From: JAPUDS01 sp039812985
GTDB taxonomy: Bacteria; Patescibacteriota; Saccharimonadia; Saccharimonadales; Saccharimonadaceae
Reading direction: 5' to 3'
DNA length: 18,402 nt
Assembly (NCBI GenBank): GCA_039812985.1
Contig: JBDHUL010000013.1
Coordinates: 1 to 18,402, forward strand
The notes under the pieces are model-generated. The model worked only from the letters and a program-made list of their open reading frames with translations, was not told where the DNA came from and ran no database searches. Below, in pieces: positions 6,289 through 13,456 of the stretch (the stretch's first letter is position 1; the number at the start of each line of letters is the position of its first letter). The translations under genes were made by a program, and so were the position numbers.

Positions 6289-6540
6289 ATGCCATTTCAT
6301 AAGCACATACACCTTGCCGGAACCGTGACGGTTGGGCCGAAAGGCCAGGTGGTCATACCCAGCGAGGTGCGCGACGACATGGGGATTTCACCAGGTGACA
6401 AGCTGGTGGCGCTCTACTTTGACGACAAAAAGTCTGTCGGATTTGTGACCGAAAAGCAGGCTCAGGCCTTTGTTGTGAAAATGGGTGAGCAGTTTATGTA
6501 TTTTAAAGAACAATACAAAGCGAAAGTAGAGGAAAAGTAA
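6289..6540 (+). CDS. AbrB/SpoVT-type DNA-binding regulator
   Basis: The 83-residue protein carries a swapped-hairpin AbrB domain: VTVGPKGQVVIPSEVRDDMG followed by ISPGDKLV, residues 13-40, close to the family consensus. Such proteins bind DNA as dimers. The remaining 40 residues are charged and helical and may add a dimer or ligand contact. Start is ATG 6289 (TTG at 6286 is possible) with AAAGGA at 6274-6279. Its stop is 1 nt before the start of the efflux transporter gene, so the two are co-transcribed and probably coupled; the operator upstream makes self-repression and control of the transporter likely. Confidence 0.88.
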   Translation: MPFHKHIHLAGTVTVGPKGQVVIPSEVRDDMGISPGDKLVALYFDDKKSVGFVTEKQAQAFVVKMGEQFMYFKEQYKAKVEEK

Positions 6541-6541
6541 C

Positions 6542-8218
6542 GTGTTGCACCACATATCGCTTCGACAAAAAATTATCGTTATGCTGGCCGTCATGAGCGG
6601 CCTATTTTTGGTAGCGCTCGACCAAACCATCGTCTCGACGGCGCTGGGGGCTATCGTTAAAGAGTTTAACAGCTACTCAAGCCTAGGGTTTGTGGTGACT
6701 GCGTACATGCTCACGACAACAGTGACGGTACCGCTGGCTGGAAAATTGTCCGATATGTACGGGCGCCGGTTGTTATTGCTCGTCGGAGTAGGTGTGTTCA
6801 CGCTCGGATCGCTACTTAGTGGCTTGGCGCCGAATATCGAGTGGCTTATTGCGTGGCGGGCGTTGCAAGGTATTGGCGGCGGTATTATCACGGCAAATGC
6901 TTTTACGATTGTCGGCGACTTGTTTAGCCCGCGCGAGCGCGGCAAATGGCAAGGGATGATTGGGGCAGTGTTTGGGATGAGTTCGGTGATTGGTCCGTTG
7001 CTTGGCGGCTGGCTGACTGACGGAGCTCATATACTTGGCACTACCACAGACTGGCGTTGGACATTTCTGATCAATGTTCCCATCGGCATCGTGGCTGCTG
7101 CGATGATCGCACGGTACTGTCCGCCGATACAACACGACAACAAGCACCGGCCTGACTATCTTGGGGCGGGGTTACTCACCGTTTCTCTGTCCGCGCTCGT
7201 GCTGGCGGTCGATAACACCGAAATTATCTTCAAGTCTCTTATCGATGCAGGATTGGGTCTCGGTGTGATAAAAGGAACGCTTTTTGTGGTGTTTATTCTG
7301 TTCGGCGCGGCGTTTGTCTGGGCAGAAAAACGGGCAAAACAACCCATCCTTCCTCTACGGTTTTTCCAGAAAAAAACGTACACACTTATGGTGGCAGTGT
7401 CACTTTTATTTGGTGCGGCGTTTCTGGGAGCAATCCTCTACCTCACGCAATTTAATCAGCAGGTATTTGGGGCGACTGCCTCTGGGGCGGGGTTAATGTT
7501 GCTGCCGATGGTTGGCGGGTTGATGGTGAGTTCAATTGGGACAGGACAGTTGGTGGCGCGGTATGGCCGGTACAAACGGTTCATTGTCGTCGGTTTTATG
7601 CTTGCGGCTTTCAGTATTTTGGCGCTCGTTACCCTGCAACCCGACTCGCCGTACTGGCATGAGGCGGTGATCATGGCAGTGACCGGATTTGGCCTCGGTA
7701 TGGCGATGCCAGTACTAAACCTTGCGGTGCAAAATGAGTTTACACAAAAAGACCTGGGTGCAGCAACGTCCAGCGTGCAGCTATTTCGCGGCCTTGGGTC
7801 AACGGTCGGAACTGCCGTGTTTTCAGGGGTATTGACCGCTGGTATCATGACTAGTATAGGCGATCCAAATACCATACCATATATCCAAACACTGAAAAAA
7901 TCCCCCGCTGCCTCCCAGCTGATGCAAGACGAGCTCGATGCCGATACGCTCCTGCGTATCAACATGGCGAAGGACGACATTGCAGCTGGTGCGGCCACTG
8001 GATTTAGGACATTGCCAGCTCCAGTACAAGCCCCAGTAAAGGCGGCGTTTGAAAAGCAGCAAAACGACTATAGTGCAAAAGTTGTTGACGCCTTTACGAG
8101 CTCGCTTCACCATGTATTTGTCATTAGCTCAGTGCTCATGGTGCTTGGGTTTGCCGTGGTGCTGTTCATTGAGGAAAAGAAATTACACGATAAGCCACTT
8201 ATGTCCGCAGTAGAGTAG
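6542..8218 (+). CDS. MFS drug efflux transporter, DHA2 (EmrB/QacA) family, 14 TM
   Basis: The 558-residue membrane protein shows the marks of the 14-helix drug:proton antiporters: motif D1 LDQTIVSTAL in the first helix (26-35), motif A GKLSDMYGRR (67-76) in the first cytoplasmic loop, and the antiporter motif C with GMSSVIGPLLGGWL (145-158) in helix 5. A large extracytoplasmic loop near the C-terminal pair of helices (about 430-505) is typical of the family. Substrates cannot be read from sequence. It starts with GTG 1 nt after the AbrB-type gene; an in-frame TTG follows directly. The end of the gene overlaps the promoter of the YajQ gene. Confidence 0.92.
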   Translation: MLHHISLRQKIIVMLAVMSGLFLVALDQTIVSTALGAIVKEFNSYSSLGFVVTAYMLTTTVTVPLAGKLSDMYGRRLLLLVGVGVFTLGSLLSGLAPNIEWLIAWRALQGIGGGIITANAFTIVGDLFSPRERGKWQGMIGAVFGMSSVIGPLLGGWLTDGAHILGTTTDWRWTFLINVPIGIVAAAMIARYCPPIQHDNKHRPDYLGAGLLTVSLSALVLAVDNTEIIFKSLIDAGLGLGVIKGTLFVVFILFGAAFVWAEKRAKQPILPLRFFQKKTYTLMVAVSLLFGAAFLGAILYLTQFNQQVFGATASGAGLMLLPMVGGLMVSSIGTGQLVARYGRYKRFIVVGFMLAAFSILALVTLQPDSPYWHEAVIMAVTGFGLGMAMPVLNLAVQNEFTQKDLGAATSSVQLFRGLGSTVGTAVFSGVLTAGIMTSIGDPNTIPYIQTLKKSPAASQLMQDELDADTLLRINMAKDDIAAGAATGFRTLPAPVQAPVKAAFEKQQNDYSAKVVDAFTSSLHHVFVISSVLMVLGFAVVLFIEEKKLHDKPLMSAVE

Positions 8219-8224
8219 TATACT
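8219..8224 (+). promoter_or_regulatory. -10 box of the YajQ gene
   Basis: TATACT lies just after the transporter stop TAG (8216-8218) and 6 nt before the ATG at 8231, giving a near-leaderless transcript. Confidence 0.55.
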
Positions 8225-8230
8225 TACTAT

Positions 8231-8725
8231 ATGGCACATTTTAGTTTTGATGTCGTTTCGACATATGACAAAGCCGAGATGAACAATGCATTTGAGCAGA
8301 CCGTGCGGGAGATAGAAAACCGGTACGACTTTAAGGGGACGGCCGCTTCTATAGAGTGGCTGGGAGACAAGAAGGGCGTGAAGCTTATCGCCGACAATGC
8401 ATGGCAGATTGAACAGGTGCTCGATGTGTTTCGTAAAAAACTTGCTGGGCGCGACATGACCTCAAAAGTCCTTGACCTTTCAGGCGAAATTCACGAGGCC
8501 AACATGCGTGCCTGGCATGATATACCGTTCGTTGATGGCCTCACTCAGGATAAGGCCAAAAAAGTTTCGAGCCTGATTCGCGAGACGCATCCAAAAGCAA
8601 AGCCATCTATTCAGGGCGATGCCGTTAGGATTGTGAGCAGTAGCAAAGACGAACTACAAGCCGTGATGGCGACACTCAAAAATGCCGATCTCGACTATCC
8701 GTTGAACTTTACGAATTATCGCTAG
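8231..8725 (+). CDS. yajQ: YajQ family nucleotide-binding protein
   Basis: The 164-residue cytoplasmic protein matches YajQ over its full normal length: FSFDVVSTYDKAEMNNAF at the start, ENRYDFKGT (29-37), and the C-terminal IQGDAVRIVSSSKDELQAVM region. The family consists of two ferredoxin-like halves and includes members that bind cyclic di-GMP or nucleic acid and act as co-regulators. No cyclic di-GMP enzymes occur in the window, so the ligand is open. The 3' end overlaps the convergent DUF475 gene by 17 bp. Confidence 0.95.
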   Translation: MAHFSFDVVSTYDKAEMNNAFEQTVREIENRYDFKGTAASIEWLGDKKGVKLIADNAWQIEQVLDVFRKKLAGRDMTSKVLDLSGEIHEANMRAWHDIPFVDGLTQDKAKKVSSLIRETHPKAKPSIQGDAVRIVSSSKDELQAVMATLKNADLDYPLNFTNYR

Positions 8726-9752
8726 GACGCTCACGACGTTTTTCGATGATGCTTGAAACAACTGCTGTTGCGACGAAGGCAATGCCTACCGATCCGACAA
8801 ACCACTCTGGCGGCTCAACATGGTACAGTTTGACGAGCATGATAATGCCTAGGGCGAGAATTGCCCAGTGAGCACCGTGCTCAAGGTAGCGGTATTTGGC
8901 GAGGGTTCCAGTTCTCGTTAAATAGACCGTGAGCGAACGCACCCATAGCGCACCGGCACCGAGTCCAGCCATGATAAGCAGGACGTCATTGGTAATCGCA
9001 AAGGCGCCGATCACCCCGTCTAGAGAGAACGAGGCATCAAGAACGTTGAGATAAGCAAATGATGCGAACGCCGCCATCCCGGTGAGGGCTCGTGTGCTCG
9101 ATTGTTGTGACTCAAAAAATTCTCCGAACAGCTCAAGGCCTATGTGTACGAGTGTTCCGACGATAGAAGCAACGAGGACGAGTTCGCGGTAGGCCGGCTC
9201 GACCGTAAAATACAGCACCATAGCGATACTGAGCATGACGAAAGCTTTGAAACTTTCATAACGCCCAATCTTCGATAGCCATCTTTCCACCCTCTGTAGC
9301 CAGTGGATGTCCTTTTTGCGGTTCATAAAATAGCTAATACCGAGCATGAGTAAAAACGTTCCGCCAAACCCGTTGATAATCGGGGCGGCCTCATGCAGGG
9401 TTTCGCTATATTCGGCTGGTTTATGAAGCGCAAGATTGATCACCGCACCGAAGTCAAGATGGCTTGAAAGCATAACGATAACAATAGGAAGCACAAAGCG
9501 AACGACAAACACGGCAAATATGATACCGACGGTCAAAAACAACGTTTGCCAAAACTTTGACATGCGTCCGAGTATTTTACTGTTGATGACGGCGTTATCG
9601 AAGCTGAAGGTCACTTCGAGTAGGACAAGTATGACAAATAGCCAGAGGTCAGACGCACCTTTGATGCCAAATACCCCTCCTGCGAGCACGAGCGTAAGTA
9701 GTCCGGAGACAAGAAAAATACGAAGTGGGTGATGCGCACTGAGTGTTTTCAT
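8709..9752 (-). CDS. DUF475/TerC-like integral membrane protein
   Basis: The 347-residue protein has about nine predicted membrane helices. It has two acidic motifs placed in helices, EVTFSFDNAVINSKIL near residue 46 and DASFSLDGVIGAFAI in the second half, which define the DUF475 branch of the TerC superfamily. TerC-type proteins are linked to metal handling (tellurite resistance, Mn/Ca export); the FDNAV acidic residues are thought to line the ion path. A Mn2+ or other divalent ion role is inferred from family, and fits the metal genes further right. I choose ATG at 9752 over 9773: the latter lies upstream of the TATACT box. Confidence 0.88.
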   Translation of the reverse strand: MKTLSAHHPLRIFLVSGLLTLVLAGGVFGIKGASDLWLFVILVLLEVTFSFDNAVINSKILGRMSKFWQTLFLTVGIIFAVFVVRFVLPIVIVMLSSHLDFGAVINLALHKPAEYSETLHEAAPIINGFGGTFLLMLGISYFMNRKKDIHWLQRVERWLSKIGRYESFKAFVMLSIAMVLYFTVEPAYRELVLVASIVGTLVHIGLELFGEFFESQQSSTRALTGMAAFASFAYLNVLDASFSLDGVIGAFAITNDVLLIMAGLGAGALWVRSLTVYLTRTGTLAKYRYLEHGAHWAILALGIIMLVKLYHVEPPEWFVGSVGIAFVATAVVSSIIEKRRERPSDNS

Positions 9753-9761
9753 ACGTCCTCT

Positions 9762-9767
9762 AGTATA
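9762..9767 (-). promoter_or_regulatory. -10 box of the DUF475 gene
   Basis: Reverse-strand TATACT lies 9 nt before the ATG at 9752. The bases between include AGAGGA, which is too close to the promoter to be a normal leader ribosome site. Confidence 0.5.
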
Positions 9768-9877
9768 AAACATCTGCTGTCATATCAGCACATGAAGCGC
9801 ATTGATACCATGAGTATGAAGGGAAAATTACTACATTTTGTGGTGAGGAGATATATGCAAACGCCATATATTGGGTC

Positions 9878-9883
9878 TATAAT
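9878..9883 (+). promoter_or_regulatory. -10 box of the riboswitch transcript
   Basis: A perfect TATAAT lies 26 nt before the first base of riboswitch helix P1; transcription should start near 9890. The 110 bp between the DUF475 start and this box (9768-9877) hold no gene or structure that I can support. Confidence 0.6.
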
Positions 9884-9908
9884 CATATATGTTAACAAAC
9901 AGACGCCA

Positions 9909-10011
9909 GCTGAAGCGGGGAACCGTGTGTAAATCACGGACTGTGCCGCAACGGTGATTTTGAACAAAATATGAGGGTAGTTGTTTAAAAAAGTCCGAGC
10001 ACCGCTTCAGC
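9909..10011 (+). ncRNA. Cobalamin (B12) riboswitch aptamer
   Basis: The segment carries the cobalamin core in order: GGGGAACCGTG (9917-9927), AAATCACGG (9931-9939), CTGTGCCGCAACGGTGA (9941-9957) and AGTCCGAGCACC (9992-10003). These correspond to the conserved GGGAA, AATCC, CTGxCCCGCAACGGT and AGTCCGAxxACC blocks of the family. A closing helix P1 pairs GCTGAAGCGG (9909-9918) with CCGCTTCAGC (10002-10011) perfectly over 10 bp. A P6-like hairpin ATTTTG/CAAAAT occupies 9957-9970. At 103 nt the aptamer is compact, lacking the larger side arms of some classes. It should bind adenosyl-, methyl- or aquocobalamin; I cannot assign the class by eye. Confidence 0.92.
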
Positions 10012-10101
10012 AAACAGGCTGCTTTCTTCTTAAGAAAATAGTCTGAGACGGTTATTCCCGAGCAGGAAATACATATATGAACACGTGTGTTATTTTGTAT
10101 G

Positions 10102-10127
10102 TCTCTCGGATAAAACGAGAGATTTTT
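10102..10127 (+). terminator. Riboswitch expression platform: terminator hairpin next to the start codon
   Basis: TCTCTCG (10102-10108) pairs with CGAGAGA (10116-10122) around GATAAAA, followed by five T, then A and the ATG at 10129. As a U-tailed hairpin it can end transcription; its right arm GAGAGA is also the only ribosome-site-like sequence before the ATG, so the same hairpin would hide it. The left arm can instead pair with aptamer bases 9994-9999 (TCCGAG with CTCGGA at 10105-10110), giving a ready switch: B12 bound, hairpin forms, gene off. Confidence 0.75.
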
Positions 10128-10128
10128 A

Positions 10129-11511
10129 ATGCAACAAGCCGAAACAACTCGAGAACGATCATTATTTCAAACTCGTCAGCAAGAGACTGATGAGCGTTAT
10201 ATCGAAAACCAGAAATTTGAAGAAAAAACCGACATTGGCGAACGTCTCGGGTACCATATTGACACACAGCTTCATTACGTCATGCGTGGTGGAGCAGCCT
10301 ACTGTTTGACGGACACAAAACACCGGCCGTTTCATGAGCAAACAGAAGAAGCTATGGAAACCGGGCGGTGGAAATTTACCCGTGAGAATGCATTTGAAGC
10401 CGAACGTCTGCGACTTGAGCATGAGGAGGCGTTGCTGGTGGATGCCTTTGGACGTGGCGAACTGGAGGGTAATCTACTGATAAAGGTATCAAAAGTGCCG
10501 GATGCTGTTGTTGCCGGAACGGCGTCGGTCGATGGGTATCGCCGAGATCTGATGCGATCGTTTGTTCGTTTGTATTATCGAACAAGTCGCGGTACTGTGT
10601 CATGCCGGCTGTTTTCACTCGACGGGAACAGCGAGGGTGGTTTTCGAGAGATCGAACAAGTAATCCGCATGCGTATTGTCGGACGGGCGTCTGAAGACGT
10701 ACTGGGCGACGCGGCGCTGCTTAACTGGCAAACAGACGACATGGAGACGCAGGTAGAACTACTGGCAGAAACGATAAAAGCGCTGTACGATGAAGGACTG
10801 TTTGCTGAGACGAGTAGAAAAACATATGCTGGTTCTGAGTTTATCGACAGAACAAATACGATGCAGGTCATTGATAAACATACGGACTTATTTTCCGAAC
10901 ACTGGCGTGCGATTTCTGAGGTGCAAGGGCGGGCGCTATCGTCCAAAGACAAAGAAACGTTCATTGAGGATATGCGGCGAAGAACGGCAGCGGCAATAAA
11001 ACTGCGAGAAAACGGCAATGCCGTATCGTCTATCGGAGACGCAAGTGTGGCCCGCGAGGCGCTCACCGGTGAGTATGGCCGTGAATGCGCTACCAACGGG
11101 ATGAACCAAACTGAGCAGCATGCCGAGATGGGTAAAGAGGTTGACATGACCTGTCCGTTTTGCGGACTGCCAACCCGTGGTGACCCGTGCGCGGCCGTAC
11201 TCGAGTGCACACAGTGTGGTGCTCGTGTTGAGCACGGTAAGGTGGTATCGGAGGGTATTGGTCGGGCGGCCGCCCTAAAGGTGTTGTCAGAAAATTATCT
11301 GGTGCAAAACGACGAATACCGACCTTTTGAAATATTTACTGGCAAACGGGCGACTGACGCCGAGCAACGAGCACGGCGTCTCTACGGAGAAAGAGCCATG
11401 TTGGTCTCTCGAGTTGTTATCGGGGACAAACTTACCCACGTCGTTGACCGGTTCACCGGAGAAATGATAGCGACCAATGTTCGGAAAGAAGACCTCGTCT
11501 TGGCAGCCTAG
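10129..11511 (+). CDS. Unknown soluble protein with C-terminal zinc ribbon, under B12 riboswitch
   Basis: The 460-residue protein has no signal peptide or membrane helix. The first 60 residues are charged and helical. A central domain (about 85-200) contains LRLEHEEALL, a KVSKVPDAV strand and RLFSLDGNSEGG; I recall similar LEHEE...SLDGS arrangements in uncharacterised Saccharibacteria proteins, without a function. A helical part (about 205-330) follows. A zinc ribbon is formed by CPFC (342-345) and CTQC (360-363), with C354 between. The last 90 residues form a mixed domain (VSRVVIGDKLTHVVDRF). No known B12 enzyme or transporter motif is visible, in particular no DxHxxG cobalamin-binding motif. 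The start is fixed by the riboswitch terminator, which ends one base before ATG. It is the only gene in its unit; its stop shares the CTAG tetramer with the convergent VIT-like gene. Confidence 0.85.
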   Translation: MQQAETTRERSLFQTRQQETDERYIENQKFEEKTDIGERLGYHIDTQLHYVMRGGAAYCLTDTKHRPFHEQTEEAMETGRWKFTRENAFEAERLRLEHEEALLVDAFGRGELEGNLLIKVSKVPDAVVAGTASVDGYRRDLMRSFVRLYYRTSRGTVSCRLFSLDGNSEGGFREIEQVIRMRIVGRASEDVLGDAALLNWQTDDMETQVELLAETIKALYDEGLFAETSRKTYAGSEFIDRTNTMQVIDKHTDLFSEHWRAISEVQGRALSSKDKETFIEDMRRRTAAAIKLRENGNAVSSIGDASVAREALTGEYGRECATNGMNQTEQHAEMGKEVDMTCPFCGLPTRGDPCAAVLECTQCGARVEHGKVVSEGIGRAAALKVLSENYLVQNDEYRPFEIFTGKRATDAEQRARRLYGERAMLVSRVVIGDKLTHVVDRFTGEMIATNVRKEDLVLAA

Positions 11512-12032
11512 AACATGGTCGTGAGCGCCCAGCCAGCACCAAGTCCTGCGAGCATGATAGCGAGGCCGCCAAGCACCATTTCAATCCCGTCCTTCAGTCC
11601 GCGCCGGAGGAGCAAGCGGCCTCTGTAAAAACCAGCTGCAAATAGTATCACGACCGTCACGGCGCACATAGAGATAACAGCTGTCCACAGGTCGTCAATG
11701 AGCAGAAGCGGTAGGAGCGACACGACCGAAACGATCATATAGACGACAAACTCAACCGCCGCCGGGAAAAGATAGCTGCGTATCCAGTTGTGATTTTCAC
11801 GGCCATCAAGCTCGTCGATGTAGTGCTCGGAACTAAACCGTACGACACTGGAGTTAATGGCGTTCACGACGATACTAATGATGGCGGTCACGATAAGGAC
11901 GTTGCGCCCAGCATGGCCAAAACTAAGCCCCAGCACAATACCGGCAAATATCGCGAAACCGCCCTCCACTCCTTCAAAAATCGACAAAAAGTTTGGTGCT
12001 CCCAGTGGCACGGATTTTCTCTGAAACAGCAT
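11508..12032 (-). CDS. VIT1/CCC1-like membrane protein, possible metal transporter
   Basis: The 174-residue protein has five predicted helices in the VIT/CCC1 order: VEGGFAIFAGIVLGLSFG, a second helix, the polar ENHNW loop, two central helices, and a final pair after a basic stretch GRLLLRRGLKDG, which in this family joins a Gly-rich last helix (VLGGLAIMLAGLGAGWAL). VIT proteins export Fe2+ or Mn2+ from the cytoplasm. The usual acidic metal-binding insert between helices 2 and 3 is short here, so the ion is unsure. The start is ATG 12032; the ATG at 12050 lies before the -10 box TACTAT (12039-12044). It diverges from the Nramp-type gene across 44 bp that hold a palindrome, suggesting joint control by a metal sensor. 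Confidence 0.75.
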   Translation of the reverse strand: MLFQRKSVPLGAPNFLSIFEGVEGGFAIFAGIVLGLSFGHAGRNVLIVTAIISIVVNAINSSVVRFSSEHYIDELDGRENHNWIRSYLFPAAVEFVVYMIVSVVSLLPLLLIDDLWTAVISMCAVTVVILFAAGFYRGRLLLRRGLKDGIEMVLGGLAIMLAGLGAGWALTTMF

Positions 12033-12035
12033 ACC

Positions 12036-12069
12036 GGTATAGTACCACATAAACTGTTTATGGTAGTAT
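12036..12069. promoter_or_regulatory. Divergent promoters with a shared operator palindrome
   Basis: Minus-strand TACTAT (12039-12044) lies 6 nt from the VIT-like start, and plus-strand TAGTAT (12064-12069) lies 7 nt from the Nramp-type start. Between them, CATAAAC (12048-12054) and GTTTATG (12056-12062) form a 15-bp palindrome around one T. A dimer bound here would cover both -35 regions, so it could switch both metal genes together. Confidence 0.6.
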
Positions 12070-12076
12070 AGGCACC

Positions 12077-13417
12077 ATGAAGAACCCGCTCACCGTTCCC
12101 AAAGGAGCGCGTCGGTCTATCCACTCACATGGACGTTTTTCGAGGACACTGCGGGTGCTTGGGCCGGGGCTGGTGACTGGGGCGGCCGATGATGATCCAT
12201 CTGGTATCGCAACCTATAGTCAGGCAGGAGCGATGTATGGATACAAGCTGCTCTGGATGATTCCGTTCATGTATCCGTTGCTCTTGTCGGTTCAGGGAGC
12301 CTGTTCGAAGATTGGCGCGGTGACAGGCAAGGGTCTCGCGGCACTGATTAAGGAAAACTACAGCAAAAAGATGCTGTATCTGGCACTTTTTTTGGTGGTT
12401 GTGGCGAACATCGTCAACATCGGTGCAGATTTTGGTGCCATGGCGGCCACGTTACAGCTGCTTGTGCCGTCAGCGTCGTTTACGGCAGCGGTAATTGGCT
12501 TTGCGGCTGTCATATTGGGTCTTGAGCTGTTCGTGCCATATAAAAAATACGCCAAAATACTCAAATGGTTGGCCGTCGTGTTGTTTGCCTACCCGATAAC
12601 AGCGTTTGTTGTCGGGCAGCCGTGGGGACAGGTGCTTGTCGATACGCTGAACCCAACGCGGGTGCATTTTGACTTTCAGGTCATAATGATTATGGTAGGA
12701 CTTATTGGAACGACCATCTCACCGTACTTGTTTTTCTGGGATACCTCAGAGGTTGTTGAGGATGAAATAACCCACAAGCGGCTTGGCCTGAACCGGTTAC
12801 ATGCACCAAAAATAACGCGGCACTTTCTGCGAAATGTTTGGCTCGATAATATCGTCGGGATGACGCTGGCAGCCATGACAGCATGGTTTATTATGGTGGT
12901 GTGCGCGACTGTCTTGAACAGCCATGGAGTAACTGAGATCAATACGGCCGCAGATGCTGCCAGTGCCCTTGAGCCGCTTGTGCAGGGCTTTCCAAACGCA
13001 GGACTGGTGGCAAAATTGATATTTTCTGTAGGCATATTGGGCACAGGACTCCTCGCCATACCGGTACTTGCCGGGAGCTGCTCATATGCGATCGCCGAGG
13101 CTTTTGGCTGGAAAGAAGGCCTCAGCCGCAAGGTGAAAAAAGCCAAGGGCTTCTACCTCGTCATCGTGCTCGCAACGGTGGTCGGGCTGCTTATTAATTT
13201 CACCGGCATTAACCCTATTCAGGCACTTGTCTGGGCGGCTGTGGTCAATGGTGTTGCGGCGGTGCCGCTTCTCACCATGATTGCCCGTATCGGGGTGAAT
13301 AAGAATATCATGGGCGATCATACGGTGAACCCGCTCATGTATGGTGGCATATGGGTGGCGTTTTTTGCCATGGCTTTGGCGTCGGGCGCAATGCTTGTGA
13401 GCATGTTCATTCATTAG
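12077..13417 (+). CDS. Nramp-family divalent metal transporter, DPSG subgroup
   Basis: The 446-residue membrane protein has about eleven helices and the Nramp N-terminal signature LGPGLVTGAADDDPSG. In classical Nramp proteins helix 1 has DPGN and helix 6 has MPH, which supply the metal ligands (Asp, Asn and the soft Met). Here helix 1 reads D40-P41-S42-G43 and helix 6 reads GTTISPY (211-217), so Asn, Met and His are all replaced. Loss of Met is known from family members that move hard ions such as Mg2+, which would fit the CorA gene next door; Mn2+ remains possible. Start is ATG 12077, 7 nt after its -10 box. It precedes corA by 39 bp, which has its own promoter. Confidence 0.9.
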   Translation: MKNPLTVPKGARRSIHSHGRFSRTLRVLGPGLVTGAADDDPSGIATYSQAGAMYGYKLLWMIPFMYPLLLSVQGACSKIGAVTGKGLAALIKENYSKKMLYLALFLVVVANIVNIGADFGAMAATLQLLVPSASFTAAVIGFAAVILGLELFVPYKKYAKILKWLAVVLFAYPITAFVVGQPWGQVLVDTLNPTRVHFDFQVIMIMVGLIGTTISPYLFFWDTSEVVEDEITHKRLGLNRLHAPKITRHFLRNVWLDNIVGMTLAAMTAWFIMVVCATVLNSHGVTEINTAADAASALEPLVQGFPNAGLVAKLIFSVGILGTGLLAIPVLAGSCSYAIAEAFGWKEGLSRKVKKAKGFYLVIVLATVVGLLINFTGINPIQALVWAAVVNGVAAVPLLTMIARIGVNKNIMGDHTVNPLMYGGIWVAFFAMALASGAMLVSMFIH

Positions 13418-13443
13418 AGGCATCGTCCGAAGCGAACTCAGGG

Positions 13444-13449
13444 TATAAT
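13444..13449 (+). promoter_or_regulatory. -10 box of corA
   Basis: A perfect TATAAT whose last bases are part of the ATG at 13448. That ATG therefore cannot be in the transcript, and the in-frame ATG at 13457, 7 nt after the box, must be the start. It is the clearest leaderless start in the window. Confidence 0.7.
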
Positions 13450-13456
13450 GTCTCAT

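Noticed and set aside
9774..10013. Short ORFs of 60-67 codons on both strands around the riboswitch
   Set aside because: They cross the aptamer core, lack ribosome sites and read as no known protein; the RNA structure explains the conservation-like pattern.
10575..11210. A 211-codon minus-strand frame inside the zinc-ribbon gene
   Set aside because: Ser-rich low-information sequence typical of antisense shadows; the plus frame is tied to the riboswitch and has the zinc ribbon.
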